Shown here: in pieces, positions 14,079-16,651 of the stretch
How the letters are laid out: every line of letters starts with the position of its first letter
Position numbering within the stretch: position 1 is the first letter of the stretch
Notes under the pieces: model-generated
What the model was told of the DNA's origin: nothing
The model's database searches: none
Seen by the model: the letters and a program-made list of their open reading frames with translations, nothing else
DNA from: CAZDYP01 sp964509505
GTDB lineage: Bacteria > Chloroflexota > Anaerolineae > JACRMK01
Assembly: GCA_964509505.1 (NCBI GenBank)
Contig: CAZDYP010000122.1
Span: 1-16,651, forward strand
DNA: 16,651 nt
Direction: 5' to 3'
Translations under genes and position numbers: made by a program

Positions 14079-15131
14079 ATGAATCTCAACTGGCGCCAAT
14101 GGCAACCTCCCAACGATGCGCTTATCATCACGACGCTCGACGCGCACGCGGCAGGCGAACCATTGCGTATCATCACGGGCGGCTTGCCTGTATTGCAAGG
14201 CGACACAATGCTGGCGCGACGACGTTACTTGCGTGAAAATTTTGATCATGTGCGTCGCGCGTTGATGTGGGAGCCACGTGGGCATTTCAATATGTATGGT
14301 TGTGTGCTGACGCCACCCGTGACTGCGGACGCGCACCTTGGGGTGTTGTTCATGCACAACGAAGGTTACAGCACGATGTGTGGGCATGGGGTCATCGCGC
14401 TCGTGACCGCGCTCATCGAAACGGGCACGCTGCCCACGACGGGCGCGCAAACAGCCGTGAATCTCGACACGCCTGCGGGACTCGTGCGCGCGACGGCACA
14501 CCTCGACGAGCATGGTCACGTCGCGCGTGTGTCGTTCTTGAATGTGCCATCGTTCTTGTATGCACGTGATGTCGAAGTTGATGTGCCACAGTTTGGGCGC
14601 GTCGTCGTGGATGTTGCATTCGGCGGCGCGTTCTATGCGTTCTTGCCCGCGTCGCGTGTGGGCTTGCGCGTCATGCCAGAGCAGGTGACACAACTCGTCG
14701 TGGCGGGCGAGGCTATCAAACAAGCCGTGAATCAGACTATGACCATCAAGCATCCATTGGAAGATGACTTGGGCTTTTTGTATGGCACGATTCTGACGGA
14801 CGCGCCCGCAGATGTTTCACATCACAGTCGCAACATTTGCGTCTTCGCGCACGCCGAAGTAGATCGGTCGCCCACAGGCACGGGTGTGTCGGCGCGGCTC
14901 GCGTTGCATCATGCAAAAGGCGAGTTGAGGGATGATGAGACCATCGCCGTCGAGAGTATCCTTGGCAAGGACAGCGTGTTTGTGGGGCGCATTGCGGGAC
15001 GCACGCGCGTTGGCGACTATCCCGCGATTGTGCCAGAGGTGAGCGGCACGGCGCACATCACGGGGCGACACGAGTTCATCATCAGCCCGCGTGATGCGTT
15101 GGGGCGAGGGTTTTTGGTGGAAGGCGTTTGA
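14079..15131 (+). CDS. Trans-3-hydroxy-L-proline dehydratase (proline racemase family)
   Basis: A 350-residue member of the proline racemase fold. The first catalytic residue, Cys, is present in MCGHGVIA (C101). The second position, Cys in proline racemase and 4-hydroxyproline epimerase (SPCGTG), is Thr in SPTGTG (T266). A Cys/Thr pair is the established mark of trans-3-hydroxy-L-proline dehydratases, including human L3HYPDH, which convert the substrate to 1-pyrroline-2-carboxylate (EC 4.2.1.77). The reductase that would then form proline is not in the window. Other family blocks are DAHAAGEPLRI near the N-terminus and GHFNMYGCVLT. The ATG at 14079 is preferred, with GGGAG 5 nt upstream; the TTG at 14067 lies in the preceding palindrome. 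The stop codon lies inside a 14-nt direct repeat flanking a palindromic element. Confidence 0.88.
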   Translation: MNLNWRQWQPPNDALIITTLDAHAAGEPLRIITGGLPVLQGDTMLARRRYLRENFDHVRRALMWEPRGHFNMYGCVLTPPVTADAHLGVLFMHNEGYSTMCGHGVIALVTALIETGTLPTTGAQTAVNLDTPAGLVRATAHLDEHGHVARVSFLNVPSFLYARDVEVDVPQFGRVVVDVAFGGAFYAFLPASRVGLRVMPEQVTQLVVAGEAIKQAVNQTMTIKHPLEDDLGFLYGTILTDAPADVSHHSRNICVFAHAEVDRSPTGTGVSARLALHHAKGELRDDETIAVESILGKDSVFVGRIAGRTRVGDYPAIVPEVSGTAHITGRHEFIISPRDALGRGFLVEGV

Positions 15132-15260
15132 GGCAACCCACCTTACGCGGTCATTGCGAAGGAAATGAAGCAATCTCCATGTCACGTGAGTGAGATTGCA
15201 CCGCAAACAACGCTGGCAAACAACGCTCGCAATGACACCTGTGCGTAAGGTGTTTGAGGC
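15121..15260. mobile_element. MITE-like palindromic element with flanking direct repeats
   Basis: Nested inverted repeats are present: outer CACCTTACGC (15139-15148) with GCGTAAGGTG (15243-15252), inner GTCATTGCGA (15150-15159) with TCGCAATGAC (15227-15236), both perfect. Outside these, AAGGCGTTTGAGGC (15121-15134) and AAGGTGTTTGAGGC (15247-15260) match at 13 of 14 positions, like a target-site duplication. The left copy contains the stop codon of the dehydratase gene. No ORF lies inside. A related element, without obvious direct repeats, lies at 1208-1275. Confidence 0.65.
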
Positions 15261-15274
15261 GGGGAGAGCGGCGA

Positions 15275-15883
15275 TTATTTCTTGCGCTTCTTCGCGGTGG
15301 TCGCGCGCTCGCGGAGCCAATCCACTTTGTCGTAGAGGTCTGCGAGTCGGATGGAGATTTTGGGCGTCTGCAAGTGCAGCTTGTCTGTCAGCCGACGATG
15401 CTCGAACAACTGCCACGTGCGATCCGCCTCGCGTTGAAAATAATCCACGTAAGGCTGATCGGGGTCAATCAGAATGTAGCCTTGCAGTGATTTCAACGGG
15501 CGATACAAATCGAATTTCTTGCCACGCTCATAGGCGCGTGTTTTCGGCGACAAGACTTCTGCGATGACTGTTGGGTTAAGCAACGTGTCATTGTGTCCTT
15601 TAGCAAATTCGGGTTCACCGCAGACGAGTGTGACATCGGGATAGGTGTACATGCCACTCTCTTTGACTTGCACGCGCATGTCACTGGGGTATACGATACA
15701 CGGTATGTGTTTGACTCGCTGATGAGCTGTAGCAAACACATTGCCAACGACGATATTATGGTTGCTGGCGCCGCCCGCTATCTCGGTGACGACGCCTTGA
15801 TGGTATTCGTGTTTGATCTCAGAGGTCTCCTCGAGTTTCAGATATTCAAGCGGCGTATAAGGTTTCTTAGTTAATAGGGTCAT
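15275..15883 (-). CDS. Uma2-family (DUF820) PD-(D/E)XK nuclease-like protein
   Basis: A 202-residue protein of the Uma2/DUF820 family, a PD-(D/E)XK nuclease-fold group often present in many copies in Cyanobacteria and Chloroflexota; the biological role is unsettled. Family features are EYHQGVVTEIAGGASNHN (26-43), YPDVTLV with D83, IAEVLSPKT with E109, and a basic KKFDLYR stretch with a candidate catalytic Lys (K122/K123). A very basic TTAKKRKK tail ends the protein. The ATG at 15883 has GAAGAAGA upstream; a GTG at 15901 would add six residues and is less likely. The gene is convergent with the dehydratase gene and divergent from the TIR gene. Confidence 0.85.
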   Translation of the reverse strand: MTLLTKKPYTPLEYLKLEETSEIKHEYHQGVVTEIAGGASNHNIVVGNVFATAHQRVKHIPCIVYPSDMRVQVKESGMYTYPDVTLVCGEPEFAKGHNDTLLNPTVIAEVLSPKTRAYERGKKFDLYRPLKSLQGYILIDPDQPYVDYFQREADRTWQLFEHRRLTDKLHLQTPKISIRLADLYDKVDWLRERATTAKKRKK

Positions 15884-15921
15884 AGCGAATGTCTTCTTCA
15901 CACGGATTTCACAACGGCTGT

Positions 15922-15950
15922 ATTATATATGGCGAATAGCGAATAGCGAA
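15922..15950 (-). promoter_or_regulatory. Weak promoter candidate for the Uma2 gene
   Basis: TATAAT on the minus strand (15927-15922) is an exact -10 box 38 nt before the ATG; at 17 nt upstream the -35 position reads TTCGCT, a poor match lying inside the GCGAATA repeat. Confidence 0.4.
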
Positions 15951-16005
15951 TAGCCAATGGTAAATAGCGACCTGCCATCCGCCATCTGCCATCCGCCATC
16001 TGCCA
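15932..16005 (+). repeat. Two heptamer tandem repeat tracts
   Basis: GCGAATA occurs three times in a row (15932-15952), followed by a degenerate GCCAATG. From 15973, TGCCATC and CGCCATC alternate for about four units to 16005. Both lie between the divergent Uma2 and TIR genes and resemble the short tandem heptamer repeats known between cyanobacterial genes. Confidence 0.75.
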
Positions 16006-16018
16006 AAGGTCAATCCCC

Positions 16019-16514
16019 ATGTCCACCACACCCATCGAAGTTTTCTTTTCGTACGCACACAAGGATGAAGACTTGCGCGACGAGCTCGCTAAACACCTCA
16101 CGTTGCTGCAACGGCAAGGCGTCATCAGCGCGTGGTATGACCGCAACATCAGCGCGGGCATGGAGTGGAAGCAGGCCATTGACGCGCACCTGAACAGCGC
16201 GTGTTATCTTGTTGCTGGTCAGCGCAGATTTTCTCGCGTCGGATTACTGCTACGATATTGAAATGAAACGCGCGTTGGAACGGCATGAGCGCGGCGAAGC
16301 GCGCGTCATCCCCATCATCCTGTGCGCGTTGGCGCAAGCGGACGAGGCACAGACGGCGGAGGCGTTGTTCAATCGCGCACAGTTAGATGAGGCGACAGGG
16401 CAAGCGAGTTTGAAGGTGTTGTTGCAGCATGATGTCATCATGGCAACGCAGACCTCGAAGGTTTTGGAAACCTTTGAGGTCTTATATGACTTTGCCGTGC
16501 CGTTGATGCGATAG
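16019..16514 (+). pseudogene. TIR-domain protein gene, frameshifted
   Basis: The first frame from the ATG at 16019 encodes the TIR start MSTTPIEVFFSYAHKDEDL, then the LTLLQRQGVISAWYDRNI block and GMEWKQAIDAHLNSA. Near 16198-16208 the reading continues in the +1 frame with LLVSADFLASDYCYDIEMKR and then ALERHERGEARVIPIIL. The whole TIR core is recoverable only across this break. Loss of two bases from a CGCG run or a one-base gain would explain it. The Cys and Glu of DYCYDIE lie where TIR NADases carry their catalytic Glu helix. After VIPIIL the usual PVDW-type ending is replaced by an unrelated tail, and the last dozen residues come from a palindromic repeat. Such proteins usually act as signalling or anti-phage effectors fused to other domains; none follows. 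A sequencing error is an alternative. Confidence 0.75.
16450..16482 (+). repeat. AGACCT palindrome inside the TIR reading frame
   Basis: AGACCTCGAAGGTTT (16450-16464) and AAACCTTTGAGGTCT (16468-16482) pair over 15 bp with one mismatch that would be G-U in RNA. It belongs to the same family as 14035-14067 and encodes QTSKVLETFEV near the C-terminus of the broken TIR gene. Confidence 0.75.
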
Positions 16515-16539
16515 TGGATACGGACGTATGCGTGAGGGG

Positions 16540-16651
16540 CGGTCAACGGAATAGAACGGAAGGAACGGAGAGCGCGGTCAACGGAATAGAACGGAGGGAA
16601 CGGAGAGCGCGGTCAACGGAATAGAACGGAGGGAACGGAGAGCGCGGTCAA
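16540..16651 (+). repeat. 35-bp direct tandem repeat array (continues past window)
   Basis: Unit starts (CGGTCAACGG) recur exactly every 35 bp at 16540, 16575, 16610 and 16645. Units are identical apart from one base in the first (GGAAGG against GGAGGG). Each unit is itself made of CGGAATAGAA, CGGAGGGAA and CGGAGAGCG sub-units. There is no spacer variation and no ORF. The array begins about 25 nt after the TIR stop. Confidence 0.9.

Noticed and set aside
13662..14753. A 363-residue minus-strand ORF
   Set aside because: It overlaps the LLM and dehydratase genes entirely in antisense, is His/Arg-rich and has no recognisable motif.
16540..16651. Possible CRISPR array
   Set aside because: The 35-bp period has no unique spacers between repeats; it is a simple tandem array.

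Overview
The window looks like a chromosomal stretch from a GC-rich bacterium, most likely a Chloroflexota member of Anaerolineae type. This is inferred from the gene mix (Uma2-family protein, F420-type luciferase-like oxidoreductase, trans-3-hydroxyproline dehydratase, PreP-like M16 protease, asymmetric ABC exporter pair) and from intergenic spaces packed with short palindromes and 7- to 9-nt tandem repeats. No rRNA, tRNA, CRISPR array or transposase was seen.

Layout. 1-2036 (minus strand): a FAD-dependent oxidoreductase cut by the left edge and a metallo-beta-lactamase-fold hydrolase, separated by repeats and an intrinsic terminator. The hydrolase appears to be transcribed as a leaderless mRNA. 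2162-6281 (plus): a strong sigma70-type promoter, a 31-codon leader ORF with a near-perfect ribosome binding site, two consecutive intrinsic terminators, then two ABC exporter half-transporters. The pair looks like a heterodimer with one degenerate ATP site. The upstream layout is that of ribosome-mediated transcription attenuation and is the most interesting system here. 6279-8570: a stand-alone acetyl-CoA-synthetase C-terminal domain lacking the catalytic lysine, a nucleotidyltransferase remnant with its middle deleted, a small two-helix membrane protein, an orphan DNA methyltransferase and a 22-codon ORF. This stretch looks like eroded accessory DNA.

8621-15131 (plus) is a metabolic block: M16 zinc protease, L-2-hydroxyglutarate oxidase (lhgO), a luciferase-like flavin/F420 oxidoreductase and a proline-racemase-family enzyme whose Cys/Thr active-site pair marks it as trans-3-hydroxy-L-proline dehydratase. 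These genes are spaced by palindromes and simple repeats; I see no single pathway joining them. 15275-15883 (minus) is an Uma2-family protein. 16019-16514 is a TIR-domain gene broken by a frameshift, its 3' end running through a palindromic repeat. The window ends inside a 35-bp tandem repeat array.

Repeats are a theme. Three copies of an AGACCT...AGGTCT palindrome, two copies of a GTCATTGCGA...TCGCAATGAC element (one flanked by a 14-nt direct repeat), an in-frame palindromic insertion inside the second ABC protein, and heptamer repeats supplying the last codons of genes all suggest that small repeats are actively reshaping gene ends in this genome.
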